Assembly: GCA_964630265.1 (NCBI GenBank)
Contig: CAZVRW010000013.1
Span: 4,428 to 68,427, forward strand
Direction: 5' to 3'
Length of the DNA stretch: 64,000 bases
From: CAZBWP01 sp964630265
Lineage (GTDB): Bacteria; Pseudomonadota; Alphaproteobacteria; Rhodospirillales; Defluviicoccaceae
Below the pieces are notes generated by a model, which worked only from the letters and a program-made list of their open reading frames with translations, was not told the origin of the DNA and made no database searches. Position numbers and translations under genes: made by a program. Positions 17,041-25,467 of this stretch are shown piece after piece; within the stretch, counting starts at the first letter, position 1, and each line of letters opens with the position of its first letter.

Positions 17041-17043
17041 CAC

Positions 17044-18294
17044 GTGACGGCAATGACCGGCAGCAGCATCTCCCCCCTCGCGCCCGTCGGGTTTCCGACG
17101 ATGCCGCAGGTGCCGGGCGTCGAAATCGCCACGCGGGCATGCGGCCTGCGCTATCGCGGCCGCGAGGACGTCTTGCTGATGCGCTTCGCCGCGGGCACCC
17201 GCGTCGGCGGCGTGCTCACCCGCTCGACCACGGCGGCCGCCCCGGTGGAGTGGTGCCGCCGCGGCCTCGCCGGCGGCGGGGCTCGGGCCCTGATCGTCAA
17301 TGCCGGCAACGCCAACGCCTTCACCGGTGACGATGGCATGGGCGCCGTGGCGCGCGTCACCGCCGCCGTCGCCGCCGAGCTGGACGTTCCGGCCGACCAG
17401 GTGTTCATGGCGTCGACCGGCGTCATCGGCCAGCCGCTGCCCGACGCCAAGATCACGGCCCACCTGGCGGCGCTGCACGCCGACCTCACCGGCGACGGCG
17501 CCGCCTGGGAGCCGGCGGCACGGGCGATCATGACCACCGACACCTTCCCCAAGGGGGCGAGCGCCGGCGCGGTCATCGGCGACCGACCGGTGGTCCTCGC
17601 CGGCATCGCCAAGGGCTCGGGCATGATCGCGCCGGACATGGCGACCATGCTCGCCTTCATCGCCACCGACGCGGCCATCGCGCCGGCCGCCCTGCAGCGA
17701 CTGATCGCCGATGCCGCCGACCGCACCTTCAACTGCACCACCGTCGACGGTGACACGTCCACCAGCGACACCCTGCTCGCCTTCGCCACCGGCGCCGCCG
17801 GCAATGCACCCGTCGAGGACCCGGCCGAACCGGCCCTGGCCGGCTTCCGCGCGGCGCTGGAGATGGTCTGCCGGGACTTGGCGCTGCAGGTGGTGCGCGA
17901 TGGCGAAGGGGCGAGCCGCTTCGTCACCATCACCGTCACCGGCGCCGAGAACGACGCCGCCGCCCGGCGCATCGGCCTCACCATCGCCAACTCGCCGCTG
18001 GTGAAGACCGCCATCGCCGGCGCCGATGCCAACTGGGGGCGGATCGTCATGGCCGTCGGCAAGTCGGGCGAGCGGGTGGCGCGCGACCGCCTGATCATCG
18101 CCATCGGCGGCGTCGTCATCGCCCGCCTCGGCGGCGCCGTCCCCGGTTATGACGAGACCCCGGTCGCCCGCCACATGCAGGGCCGCGAGATCGAGATCGC
18201 CGTCGACGTCGCCGTCGGCGGAGGCCGCGCCACGGTCTGGACCTGCGATCTCACCCACGGCTACATCGACATCAACGCCGATTATCGATCCTGA
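17044..18294 (+). CDS. argJ: Glutamate N-acetyltransferase / amino-acid acetyltransferase ArgJ
   Basis: A protein of 416 residues. ArgJ moves the acetyl group from N-acetylornithine to glutamate, and in the bifunctional form also makes N-acetylglutamate, in arginine synthesis. Autocleavage occurs before the Thr of the motif APDMATML (after KGSGMI), which becomes the catalytic residue. Other conserved elements are VNAGNANAFTG, STGVIGQPLP, MTTDTFPK, NCTTVDGDTSTSDT and GADANWGRI. The start is the GTG at 17044 or the ATG at 17053. The mutT-like gene that usually follows argJ in this class is missing; a repeat-rich gap follows instead. Confidence 0.96.
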   Translation: MTAMTGSSISPLAPVGFPTMPQVPGVEIATRACGLRYRGREDVLLMRFAAGTRVGGVLTRSTTAAAPVEWCRRGLAGGGARALIVNAGNANAFTGDDGMGAVARVTAAVAAELDVPADQVFMASTGVIGQPLPDAKITAHLAALHADLTGDGAAWEPAARAIMTTDTFPKGASAGAVIGDRPVVLAGIAKGSGMIAPDMATMLAFIATDAAIAPAALQRLIADAADRTFNCTTVDGDTSTSDTLLAFATGAAGNAPVEDPAEPALAGFRAALEMVCRDLALQVVRDGEGASRFVTITVTGAENDAAARRIGLTIANSPLVKTAIAGADANWGRIVMAVGKSGERVARDRLIIAIGGVVIARLGGAVPGYDETPVARHMQGREIEIAVDVAVGGGRATVWTCDLTHGYIDINADYRS

Positions 18295-18314
18295 GTGCCG
18301 CCGGCGATGGCGGA

Positions 18315-18441
18315 ATGTAGGATTATGTAGGATAATGTAGGATTTTGTATGCCAGAGCGGTCCGGAATGTATGCCAAATCCTGCCGCGATGTCGGTCGAA
18401 TGTAGGATGAATGTCGGATCGATGTAGGGCAGATGTAGGAT
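18315..18441. repeat. Array of seven ATGTAGGAT-type 9-mers at 10-11 bp spacing
   Basis: Copies start at 18315, 18325 and 18335 (spacing 10), then at 18400, 18411, 18422 and 18433 (spacing 11). Five copies are exact ATGTAGGAT; one is ATGTCGGAT and one ATGTAGGGC. Two related TGTATGCC words lie between the groups. The spacing of one helical turn puts all copies of a group on the same DNA face. Confidence 0.8.
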
Positions 18442-18665
18442 TTTTCCGGCGGCATCGTGCGGTCGCGGCCGGACTTGCGACCAAGCCCGAGGCTGGGCAA
18501 CCGCAGCGACCCCCCCTCGGAGAGACCAGGAGAGACCGCGGCGACCAGCCCCGTCGACCCGACTGACGGCAACCGCTTTCGCCGCCCGGCAGCACGGCTT
18601 GGCAGCACGGTCCGGCAGGATTGTGATGCGGTGCGACCTCGCGCGCCTCACCGACATCGAACTGG

Positions 18666-18692
18666 GCGCCACGCGTGGCGCACCACGCGTGG
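18666..18692. repeat. Two adjacent perfect palindromes sharing an ACGCGT core
   Basis: GCGCCACGCGTGGCGC (18666-18681) is a perfect 16-bp palindrome. CCACGCGTGG (18683-18692) is a 10-bp one with the same centre. They lie about 40 bp beyond the rpfF stop codon. They could form the stem of a transcription end or be a protein-binding site; no T-run follows on either strand. Confidence 0.6.
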
Positions 18693-18729
18693 GCAACTGA
18701 ACGCGTCGGCGGACGCATTCGGGCGGGGC

Positions 18730-19725
18730 TCATGCGGCGCGGCGCGACCAGCGTTTGTCCTGTGCCCGAGCCAAATGCTTCATGCGGCGCAGGTCGGACG
18801 GGGTCAGGCGTAGGGCAGCGTCGACCCAGATGTCGACGACGGCCAACAGCTCCTGCAGGGAGACCGGCTGCAGGTGGCGGCGGACACGTTGCATCGCCCG
18901 CCGCGCGTTCCACTGTCGCTCGGTCTCGTCGATGAACGCGGCGACCGCCTTCGGTCCGTCACCATCGTCGACGACCCGGTCGACGACTCCAAGGTCCGCA
19001 AGCTCTGCGGCGCTATAGCGCTGCCCGCTCAGGATCAGGTTTTCAGCCTGTGTCGGATGCAGGCGCCGGCAGAGGAAGCTGTAGGCGCCCATGCCGGCGA
19101 ACATGTTGAACAGGATTTCCGGCAAGCCGAAGGTTGCGCTCCGCTCCGCAATGATGACCTCCTGGGCAAGCGCCGCCTCGAAGCCGCCGCCGAGGGCATC
19201 GCCCTGCACCAGCGCGATGGTCATCAGCGGCAGGTTGAGCGCAACGCTGAAGCGATGCTGAATGTGAGCGCAGGCGTGGGCATAGGACTGCAGCCGTTCC
19301 CGCTCCCGTCGCTCGATCAGGTCGTGAAACAACGCCAGGTCGCCGCCCAGATTGAAGATGCCCGGCATCGCGGAATTCAGAACCAAATAGCGAATCGGAC
19401 CATCGTCTTCGCCATAGCCGACGAAGGCGCCCTCGATCATCTCGAGCGTCGCCAGCATTTCATCGAGCAGGCCCTTGGTGAAGCTCGGTCGGCTGTTTGG
19501 CGCCATCGTCTGCCACACCGCTTTCCGCGCCGGGTCGAACGTCACGGCAAGCTGGCGGAACGTGTCGCACCCGGTCAGCCAACGCGGCTGATCGGTGGGC
19601 ACCTCGGTGCCGGCGGAGGCGACGGTAAGCTCTTCGCGGGGCTGCGGGATCGGGATCAGGCAGGGTGGATGCGCCGATCGGGGGTGTCCGTGGGCGGCGG
19701 CGTCGGCGAAGCTCATGGTCTGCAT
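18730..19725 (-). CDS. rpfF: DSF synthase RpfF-like crotonase
   Basis: A protein of 331 residues of the enoyl-CoA hydratase superfamily. It has the features of RpfF, which makes cis-2-unsaturated fatty acid signals (DSF family) from acyl-ACP. FNLGGDLALF (124-133) gives the oxyanion-hole segment, and the two catalytic Glu are Glu183 (GGGFEAAL) and Glu203 (GLPEILF). The C-terminus (VDIWVDAALRL, then MKHLARAQDKRW) is also RpfF-like. The ATG at 19725 has a GGAGAG ribosome site. A composite REC/GGDEF/EAL regulator lies 560 bp away on the other strand. No rpfC or rpfB is in the window. Confidence 0.85.
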   Translation of the reverse strand: MQTMSFADAAAHGHPRSAHPPCLIPIPQPREELTVASAGTEVPTDQPRWLTGCDTFRQLAVTFDPARKAVWQTMAPNSRPSFTKGLLDEMLATLEMIEGAFVGYGEDDGPIRYLVLNSAMPGIFNLGGDLALFHDLIERRERERLQSYAHACAHIQHRFSVALNLPLMTIALVQGDALGGGFEAALAQEVIIAERSATFGLPEILFNMFAGMGAYSFLCRRLHPTQAENLILSGQRYSAAELADLGVVDRVVDDGDGPKAVAAFIDETERQWNARRAMQRVRRHLQPVSLQELLAVVDIWVDAALRLTPSDLRRMKHLARAQDKRWSRRAA

Positions 19726-20287
19726 CGGGTCTCTCCAGCTGCGCCGCGGTAATTTTTTCGAACCGCAGTCGTCGGTGGTTTGCATGGTCGGCCCCGCCGG
19801 GGAAGAGATTTACCCCTTTGGGTTACGCCTTGTTTTTTATCCGCAATGTTGGGTTCGCGTGTTGCACCCATGACGTGTTCGGGGCTACACAAAGCGTCGT
19901 TCACGATGGTGATCAGGCGAATGTGGGGACGGGGCGGGTCATCGTTCTCTGTGCTGCGTCGGTTGACCGAGCGGTGTGCTCGGCAGTCGATCCACCGCAT
20001 CCGGGGAGGACGAACGCATCGGATCGTTACCGGGCGATATAACGGCGAAGTACCCCTGCGGAAGCCCCACTGGACGGAACGGCGCTTCGGCGGCCGGCAT
20101 TCGTCCGCGGCCGTTCAGATCATTTGTCGGCAAGGCTTGGAGGAGCACGAAACGCGAATCGTTATCGTCAGCGCCCGCATGGTCTCGGCATGGGACGCTG
20201 CACGATTGAGACAACCGTGAGCACCGTCACGATCGCAGCCGACGTCGTTTGAGACGCCTCGCACGTCGTGACGATCGAGGTCAGACC
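19726..20287. other. Divergent control region between rpfF and the GGDEF/EAL gene
   Basis: These 562 bp contain the promoters of both divergent genes. I see a small CCCC-GCC-GGGG hairpin and a T6 run near 19833, but nothing I can call as a riboswitch or a defined operator. Confidence 0.5.
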
Positions 20288-22819
20288 ATGCCAGTCGTTG
20301 TTATTGTCGACGACCGAATAACCAATCTGAAAATTCTTCGGCGTTTTGCCGAGCGGCTGGGACCAGACGTTTCTGTCTACACCTACGACGATGCCGAGCA
20401 GGCGCTCTCCGACATGACCGGGTATGCCGCCGACCTCATCGTCACCGACTACGTGATGCCGCGGATGAGCGGCGACGAGTTCATTCGGCAGTGCCGATCC
20501 GAGGCGGCCACCAGCGACGTTCCGATCATCGTGGTGACCGCCTACGAGGACAAGGAGTTCCGGTATCGCGCCTTGGACACGGGCGCCAGCGATTTCCTGC
20601 TCAGTCCGGTAGATGGGCGCGAATTCTGCATCCGCGCGCGCAACCTGCTGACGATCCGGGCGCAGCATCGCGCCCTGCATTCGCATGCCATCTCGCTCGA
20701 AAGCGAGTTGGAAACCGCCCAACGTCAGCATGCCGAGGAGATCGCCCATCGTGAACGGTTGCTGCGGCGCATCGTCAATACCGTCCCGGCACTGATCCGC
20801 GCGGCACCCGCCAATCAACCGGCAAGCCTCATCAATGTCTACCACCGCGACTTTTTCGGCCTCTCGGATCAGCCGGGCGGTAACCTCGCCGAACGCGCCG
20901 GCCGCGCCTATGTGGACCGCCACCTTCGCCTCGATCGTCGGATTCTCGAAACGGGGCGACCCATCGCCGACATCGAAGAAACCGTTTCCGACAAGAACGG
21001 CAACGATCGCGTGCTGTTGACATCGAAGGCGGCCTTGGCGACGCCGGACGGCAAGGCCGATCAAGTGGTGACCGTCTCGCTCGACATCACCGAGCGCAAA
21101 CGCGGCGAGCGGGCCTTGCGCGAAAGCGAGCAGCGGTTCCGGACCCTGGTCGAGAGTTCGGTGCTCGGCATCGTCATCGCCCGCGATGGTCGGCCGTTGT
21201 TCGCCAACCGCACCTTCGCCAACATGTTCGGCTATGGTCATCCCGACGAGATCCTGGCTCTCGACAACCTCGATGGCCTCTACGATGCCAGCGAACTGCT
21301 GCGCATCAAGGAGTTCCGAGACCTGCGGGCGCGCGGCAAGATGGCGCCCGTCCGCTATGAATTCCAGGGGGTCCGCCGGGACGGCTCGCGCCTCTGGGCG
21401 GAGACGCAGGACCAGCAAATCATCTGGGACGGCCAGCCGGTCGTCCAGTCGACCGTCGCCGACATTACCCTGCGCAAGACCTACGAGCGGGACCTGCAGC
21501 GGCAAATCCACTACGACGAGTTGACCGACCTGCCGAACCGCGTCCTCGCCCTCGACCGCCTGCGCAGTGCCGTGGTCGGCGCCCGGCGCGGCCGCCACAA
21601 GGTCGGCGTGCTGTTCATCGATCTCGATCGCTTCAAGCGGGTCAACGACACCCTCGGTCACGCGACCGGCGACGACCTGCTGCGCGCCGCGGCGGAACGC
21701 CTGTCCAACTGCATCCGCGCCGAGGATACCGTGGCGCGGCTCGGCGGCGACGAATTCCTGGTGATTCTCCCGAAGCTCAAATCGGCGGCCGATGCCGAGC
21801 CGGTGATCCACAAAATCCTCGAGACCTTCTCCCTGCCGTTCCTGCTCGGACCCGCCGAGGCTTATGTGACCGCCAGCATCGGCGTGACGATCTCTCCGGA
21901 CGACAGTGACGATCCCAACATCCTGATCCAGAATGCCGATGCGGCGATGTATCGCGCCAAGGAACAGGACCGAAATACCTTCCATTTCTTCACGCCCGAG
22001 TTGAACCAACGCGCGCGCGAGCGGATGCTGTTGGAAAGCCATTTGCTGCACGCGCTCAGTCGCAACGAGCTGCAGCTCTACTATCAGCCGATCGTCGACA
22101 TCCGCTCCGGCGTCGTCGTCGGCGCCGAGGCGTTGCTCCGCTGGTGGAATCCGACCCTCGGCAGTGTCGAGCCCGACCGTTTCATCCCGCTCGCCGAGGA
22201 TACCGGCCTGATCGTCCCGATCGGACGGTGGGTGCTGGAGACCGCGTGCCGCCACCTGCGCGACTGGTCGGTCACGGGACGCCCGCCGCTCCGCATCTCG
22301 GTCAACATCTCGACGCGCCAGTTTCGCGGCACCAGCCTGTCCTCCGAGATGAGCGACGCCATCAGCCGAAATCAGATCGATCCGCGGTGCCTGGAACTGG
22401 AGATCACCGAAGGGCTGCTGATGGACGACCTGCCGCAGACCCGCGCCAATCTGCACGCCCTGTCGCTGTTGCCGGTTCGGCTGTCGCTCGACGATTTCGG
22501 CACCGGATACTCCAGCCTGCGCTACCTTCGCGACATCCCCGTGGACGCGCTGAAAGTCGACAAGTCCTTCGTCACCGACGTTTCCAATCCGGGCGGCAAC
22601 GCGACGTTGGTCAAGACGATCATCGCCATGGGACACGAGCTCGGGCTGGAAGTCATCGGCGAAGGGATCGAGACCAAGGATCAGCTCGATTTCCTGCGCC
22701 GCCATGGCTGCGATCTCGCGCAGGGTTTCCTGTTCAGCCGGCCGCTGCCGGCAGCGGAGTTTTTCCGCTGGCTGGCCGATCACCCGACCGCCCTCGACCC
22801 CTTACAAAACGCGTGCTGA
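20288..22819 (+). CDS. Composite response regulator: REC-PAS-PAS-GGDEF-EAL (c-di-GMP)
   Basis: A protein of 843 residues. A receiver domain at 1-120 has the acidic pair VDD at 7-9 and the phospho-acceptor Asp54 in VTDYVMP. A coiled segment (SLESELETAQRQ) is followed by two PAS domains, the second beginning FRTLVESSVLGIVIARDG. The cyclase domain has an intact GGDEF at 486-490. The phosphodiesterase domain has Glu614 in AEALLRW, plus DDFGTGYSS and EVIGEGIET, so both activities look possible. The REC domain implies control by an unseen kinase. The ATG at 20288 is preceded by GAGG. The PAS2-GGDEF-EAL part is closely related to the end of the 55.4-60.2 kb protein. Confidence 0.93.
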   Translation: MPVVVIVDDRITNLKILRRFAERLGPDVSVYTYDDAEQALSDMTGYAADLIVTDYVMPRMSGDEFIRQCRSEAATSDVPIIVVTAYEDKEFRYRALDTGASDFLLSPVDGREFCIRARNLLTIRAQHRALHSHAISLESELETAQRQHAEEIAHRERLLRRIVNTVPALIRAAPANQPASLINVYHRDFFGLSDQPGGNLAERAGRAYVDRHLRLDRRILETGRPIADIEETVSDKNGNDRVLLTSKAALATPDGKADQVVTVSLDITERKRGERALRESEQRFRTLVESSVLGIVIARDGRPLFANRTFANMFGYGHPDEILALDNLDGLYDASELLRIKEFRDLRARGKMAPVRYEFQGVRRDGSRLWAETQDQQIIWDGQPVVQSTVADITLRKTYERDLQRQIHYDELTDLPNRVLALDRLRSAVVGARRGRHKVGVLFIDLDRFKRVNDTLGHATGDDLLRAAAERLSNCIRAEDTVARLGGDEFLVILPKLKSAADAEPVIHKILETFSLPFLLGPAEAYVTASIGVTISPDDSDDPNILIQNADAAMYRAKEQDRNTFHFFTPELNQRARERMLLESHLLHALSRNELQLYYQPIVDIRSGVVVGAEALLRWWNPTLGSVEPDRFIPLAEDTGLIVPIGRWVLETACRHLRDWSVTGRPPLRISVNISTRQFRGTSLSSEMSDAISRNQIDPRCLELEITEGLLMDDLPQTRANLHALSLLPVRLSLDDFGTGYSSLRYLRDIPVDALKVDKSFVTDVSNPGGNATLVKTIIAMGHELGLEVIGEGIETKDQLDFLRRHGCDLAQGFLFSRPLPAAEFFRWLADHPTALDPLQNAC

Positions 22820-22933
22820 GGCGACGGTTCGGCCGCCCCTTTCCTTCTCGGAACGAACTCGCTATTGAACCGGGGCGGTCGCGTGCGCGCGGCGCGGTCC
22901 GGATGCAGGCTGAACAAGTGGTTGTCAGTTTCG

Positions 22934-23662
22934 ATGGCTTTGGGGTTTCGCGAAGAACGGCGACGGCGACGGCGCAAGGCGCGCTGGGCGTTGTTCCGGT
23001 GGCTGTTCATGTTGGCGGCGATCGCCTTGGTTGGCACGCTGATTTTCCAGGTCGGCTACCAACGGGCGCGAACCAATGAAGCGGCCATCCAGGCCGAAAA
23101 GAACGCCCTGCAGCAGCGCGTGGACAGCCTCCTCCTGGAGACCGATGCGCTGCGCGCGGCCGTCGAGGGACAGCGGCTGCAGGCGGAGGAGTGGCAAAAA
23201 CGCTGGGAGCGCGATGTTCCCACCGGCCAACTGAAGACCATGTTCGATCTGGTCAACGATCGGCTCGATGCCGGCGTCTCACCGGAACGCCTGCAGTTCG
23301 TGATCACCGCCGCGACCGACGAGCGCGACTGCGATGACGTCGAAGGCACCAAGCGCTTCGTCGTTCGGACGCCGCTCTATCGCGGCGCGGAGGACGCTGT
23401 CCGGTTCGCCGACGGCACCCTGATCATCACTGCAACGGGACCATCGGCGCGCGACGCCGAGGGCCGGCCGGAAGCCTGGTTCGATCCGACCGAGGAAATC
23501 ACCCTCAACGTCAACCACATCAGCGGCCAGACGTCTTCCGTCACCGGCCGTCTGCCGCTGCAACACGCCATCGTGATCGGCAACCAGGAGTACCGGTTCA
23601 ACGTCGTCGCGGGCAGCCGGGGCTTCGTCGAGATTACGTCGGATCGCTGCCGGTTTCCGTAG
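22934..23662 (+). CDS. Inner-membrane protein with coiled coil, unknown function
   Basis: About 242 residues from the ATG at 22934; an earlier TTG is less likely. A very basic N-terminus (EERRRRRRKARW) precedes one membrane segment (LFMLAAIALVGTLIFQVGY). A coiled coil of about 50 residues follows (EAAIQAEKNALQQRVDSLLLETDALRAAVEGQ region), then a globular domain to the end. The topology predicts a cytoplasmic N-terminus and periplasmic coil and domain. The layout resembles membrane-anchored assembly or division proteins, but no family is recognised. It overlaps the next convergent gene by 29 bp. Confidence 0.65.
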   Translation: MALGFREERRRRRRKARWALFRWLFMLAAIALVGTLIFQVGYQRARTNEAAIQAEKNALQQRVDSLLLETDALRAAVEGQRLQAEEWQKRWERDVPTGQLKTMFDLVNDRLDAGVSPERLQFVITAATDERDCDDVEGTKRFVVRTPLYRGAEDAVRFADGTLIITATGPSARDAEGRPEAWFDPTEEITLNVNHISGQTSSVTGRLPLQHAIVIGNQEYRFNVVAGSRGFVEITSDRCRFP

Positions 23663-23912
23663 GCGGGGCCGCGGGTGGAGCCGCGGCCGCGTCCTCCGCG
23701 TAGGGGTTTTCCAGGGAGTCGATGACGGCGGCGAAAACCTCGCGGAGCTGGCCTTCGTCGCAGCCCATCAGCAACGCATCCTCGAACGCGTCTTGGCACA
23801 TCTGCCGGATTTCCGAGAGATTCTCGTTCAGCACCTTGAGTTTCTCGTCGCACGCGACGGTCGATCCGTCGGCCAGTCTCCAGACGATCGACCGCTGCTG
23901 CTCCCGGCTCAC
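23634..23912 (-). CDS. Conserved hypothetical small protein coupled to a Nudix gene
   Basis: A protein of 92 residues starting at a GTG (23912) that overlaps the TGA of the preceding Nudix gene (GTGA). The first 70 residues are compact and helical (WRLADGSTVACDEKLKVLNENLSEIRQMCQDAFEDALLMGC). The tail is an Ala/Pro-rich linker. The early WRLADGST segment and even spacing of helices suggest a cytoplasmic regulator or adaptor. No family is recognised. Confidence 0.6.
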   Translation of the reverse strand: MSREQQRSIVWRLADGSTVACDEKLKVLNENLSEIRQMCQDAFEDALLMGCDEGQLREVFAAVIDSLENPYAEDAAAAPPAAPPTETGSDPT

Positions 23913-24427
23913 GCGGGTTCCCCGAATCGCTTTGGGCGAAATCGCGGCGGGCCCGATCCTGTTGGCCCGAATCCTGTTGATCGAACGGCGACGTGCGGCG
24001 TCAGCCGCGATCCGAGGATCGCGAGGATACGCCGTAAACCCGGCTCACGCACGCACGCCTGGGCCTTGGCGAGGTTCATCCAAGCGCGCCGACGCTGGGT
24101 CTGCTCATCCCATTTGGGCAGCACCGCGGTCACCTGCATCGGAAAGACCTGAACGACGCAGTGCGCGCTGCGCCCCGGTCGCCGCTTGGTGTAGAGGTAG
24201 CTCCCAAGGCAGCCGCCGGTCACCACGCCGATCACACCACCCTCTTCCGCCGCCTCCTTGACGGCGGATGCGGCCGGGGTCAGTCCCGGTTCGATCATGC
24301 CTTTCGGCACCACCCACCGGCTGCTGACCTTCGTCGTCACCAGAAGGACCCGGACCTCGGCGCCGACCATGCGATAAGGAACAACCGCAGATTGGGTAAT
24401 CGATGGAATCGCTGGATCCTCCTGCAT
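23909..24427 (-). CDS. Nudix hydrolase with variant Nudix box
   Basis: A protein of about 172 residues from the ATG at 24427 (AGGA at 5 bp); another ATG at 24460 is possible. The N-terminal SAVVPYRMVGAEVRVLLVTT and VVPKGMIEPG are typical of diphosphoinositol-polyphosphate-type Nudix proteins. The Nudix box reads GMIEPGLTPAASAV then KEAAEEGG. The core EAAEEGG is kept, but the first Glu is Leu and the usual Arg is Lys. The metal-binding Glu residues are present, so activity is likely. The substrate cannot be predicted. The end is coupled to the next small gene. Confidence 0.8.
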   Translation of the reverse strand: MQEDPAIPSITQSAVVPYRMVGAEVRVLLVTTKVSSRWVVPKGMIEPGLTPAASAVKEAAEEGGVIGVVTGGCLGSYLYTKRRPGRSAHCVVQVFPMQVTAVLPKWDEQTQRRRAWMNLAKAQACVREPGLRRILAILGSRLTPHVAVRSTGFGPTGSGPPRFRPKRFGEPA

Positions 24428-24684
24428 CAATCCTGCGCCCTTTCGTCGGTGGACATCCATCGCGTGGTGTCCATGGCGGCTCCTGCCCGTACCGCCAACC
24501 TTAAGACCCATTCCCAGGATAGCAGCGACGGCGTCGGTGAACAGGATCATGGCATCGGAGCAGTGGGGCGCAACCGCGTCGACGACGACATTAACGACGC
24601 TGGAAAAAGACGCTGGGGATCGACGCTGTGGATCGATTGCATGGTCACTGGCATGCCAACCCTTGATCAACCCTGGTGCGTGGC

Positions 24685-25026
24685 CTACCGCGCCCCTCCA
24701 GCGCGCGCCACCGGCGGCGGCAAGGCATCCTCGCGGCCCTGCCGCTCGGCGATCCTTTCGAGGATCGTCCGCTTGGCGGCGTCGCTCGCTTTCGACCAAC
24801 CGGCAATCTCCTCCAACGAACGGAGGCATCCGAGGCACAACCCGGTTGATGGCTCAATCTTGCAGACACCAACGCAGGGCGAAGCGATAGACGAGGAATC
24901 AACCTTGGGCAACGCGGCTCCCGGACCCAAATCAGGCAAAATAGCAAGTGTGCTGCAGCGCACACGCAACTCTTCGTAAACCAGTTTCACCGAAGGTTCA
25001 ACGGCAATGACCACCCGGATAAGCAC
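24685..25026 (-). CDS. DUF1289 protein (Cys-rich small domain)
   Basis: Up to 113 residues. The centre carries the DUF1289 signature SPCVGVCKIEPSTGLCLGCLR, with four Cys in a C-x3-C-x8-C-x2-C spacing, followed by EEIAGW. The domain probably binds a metal or Fe-S cluster. The GTG start at 25026 is uncertain because the first 45 residues are not conserved; several in-frame alternatives exist. It precedes the Nudix gene by 257 bp on the same strand, a neighbourhood often seen for DUF1289. Confidence 0.75.
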   Translation of the reverse strand: MLIRVVIAVEPSVKLVYEELRVRCSTLAILPDLGPGAALPKVDSSSIASPCVGVCKIEPSTGLCLGCLRSLEEIAGWSKASDAAKRTILERIAERQGREDALPPPVARAGGAR

Positions 25027-25200
25027 GAGAAAATTCGTTGTGGGAACCGCGCCTGCCGTTTGTGCAGTGCAGCAATTGGCTGTTGACCCGGCGCTTGCCG
25101 CCTTCTAAAGGCGAGGTGCCGGGTGGTGGTCCGTTGGAGCATTGGATCGATCGCCGGGTTCGCGAGGGTCGGGAGGAGTGAGCCACGACGTTATGGACTA

Positions 25201-25260
25201 GTGGTTCGATGCTGACGGATGAGTCCCATCCGTCAGCATCGAACCACCAGATCAATAGCT
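25201..25260. repeat. REP-like palindromic element, copy A
   Basis: Bases 25201-25221 and 25227-25247 form perfect 21-bp inverted arms around a 5-base loop (AGTCC). The tail CAGATCAATAGCT (25248-25260) is also part of the repeat. The same 60 bp recur at 63885-63947 with a 3-bp insertion. A diverged copy is at 6555-6605. Confidence 0.9.
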
Positions 25261-25261
25261 A

Positions 25262-25313
25262 AGTGGATCGACCGATCTGACGCTTGGGCACCAAGCGTCA
25301 GATCCGATCCACT
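25262..25313. repeat. Second hairpin next to repeat copy A
   Basis: Arms at 25262-25287 and 25291-25313 pair as 9 + 14 bp with a 3-base bulge (ACC) and a 3-base loop (GCA). With the preceding element this makes a two-hairpin unit of about 115 bp, as in bipartite REP elements. Confidence 0.8.
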
Positions 25314-25467
25314 AGGTCCCTCGCCCCAGCCAGCGGACCGGGACCGGCCAGCGGCAGCGAGCCACCGGATGGCCTGTTCGTGCGTCGGCGACGCAGGGCG
25401 GCCCTGTGACCCAACTTCGCCGTTGGACGCCGGTTGTTGATCGGGTCTGACAGCCATCGAGCCCGAC

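Larger units (their letters stand above)
18295..18729. other. Repeat-rich intergenic region after argJ
   Basis: These 435 bp lie between the convergent argJ and rpfF genes. They hold the ATGTAGGAT array (18315-18441) and two palindromes near the rpfF end (18666-18692). The open frames crossing the region are not convincing genes. Confidence 0.6.
25027..25467. other. Intergenic region carrying palindromic repeat elements
   Basis: These 441 bp separate the DUF1289 gene and the Pat-type acetyltransferase gene, which point away from each other. The middle is occupied by two strong hairpins (25201-25313). The promoters are not obvious. A frame reading MIWWFD is created by the palindrome and is not a gene. 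Confidence 0.6.

Noticed and set aside
18315..18441. ATGTAGGAT array as a CRISPR
   Set aside because: Repeat units are 9 bp with 1-2 bp between them; CRISPR repeats and spacers are much longer, and no cas gene is present.
18323..18913. 196-codon minus-strand frame across the ATGTAGGAT array
   Set aside because: Low-complexity translation that overlaps the end of rpfF; no protein features.
19726..20287. c-di-GMP riboswitch before the GGDEF/EAL gene
   Set aside because: I could not find the conserved core or paired elements of either known class.
20168..22783. 871-codon minus-strand frame opposite the GGDEF/EAL gene
   Set aside because: It mirrors the codon pattern of a clear REC-PAS-PAS-GGDEF-EAL gene and has no motif of its own.
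24998..25255. Minus-strand frame starting MIWWFD
   Set aside because: Created by the palindromic repeat; the same start appears at 63.9 kb from the second copy.
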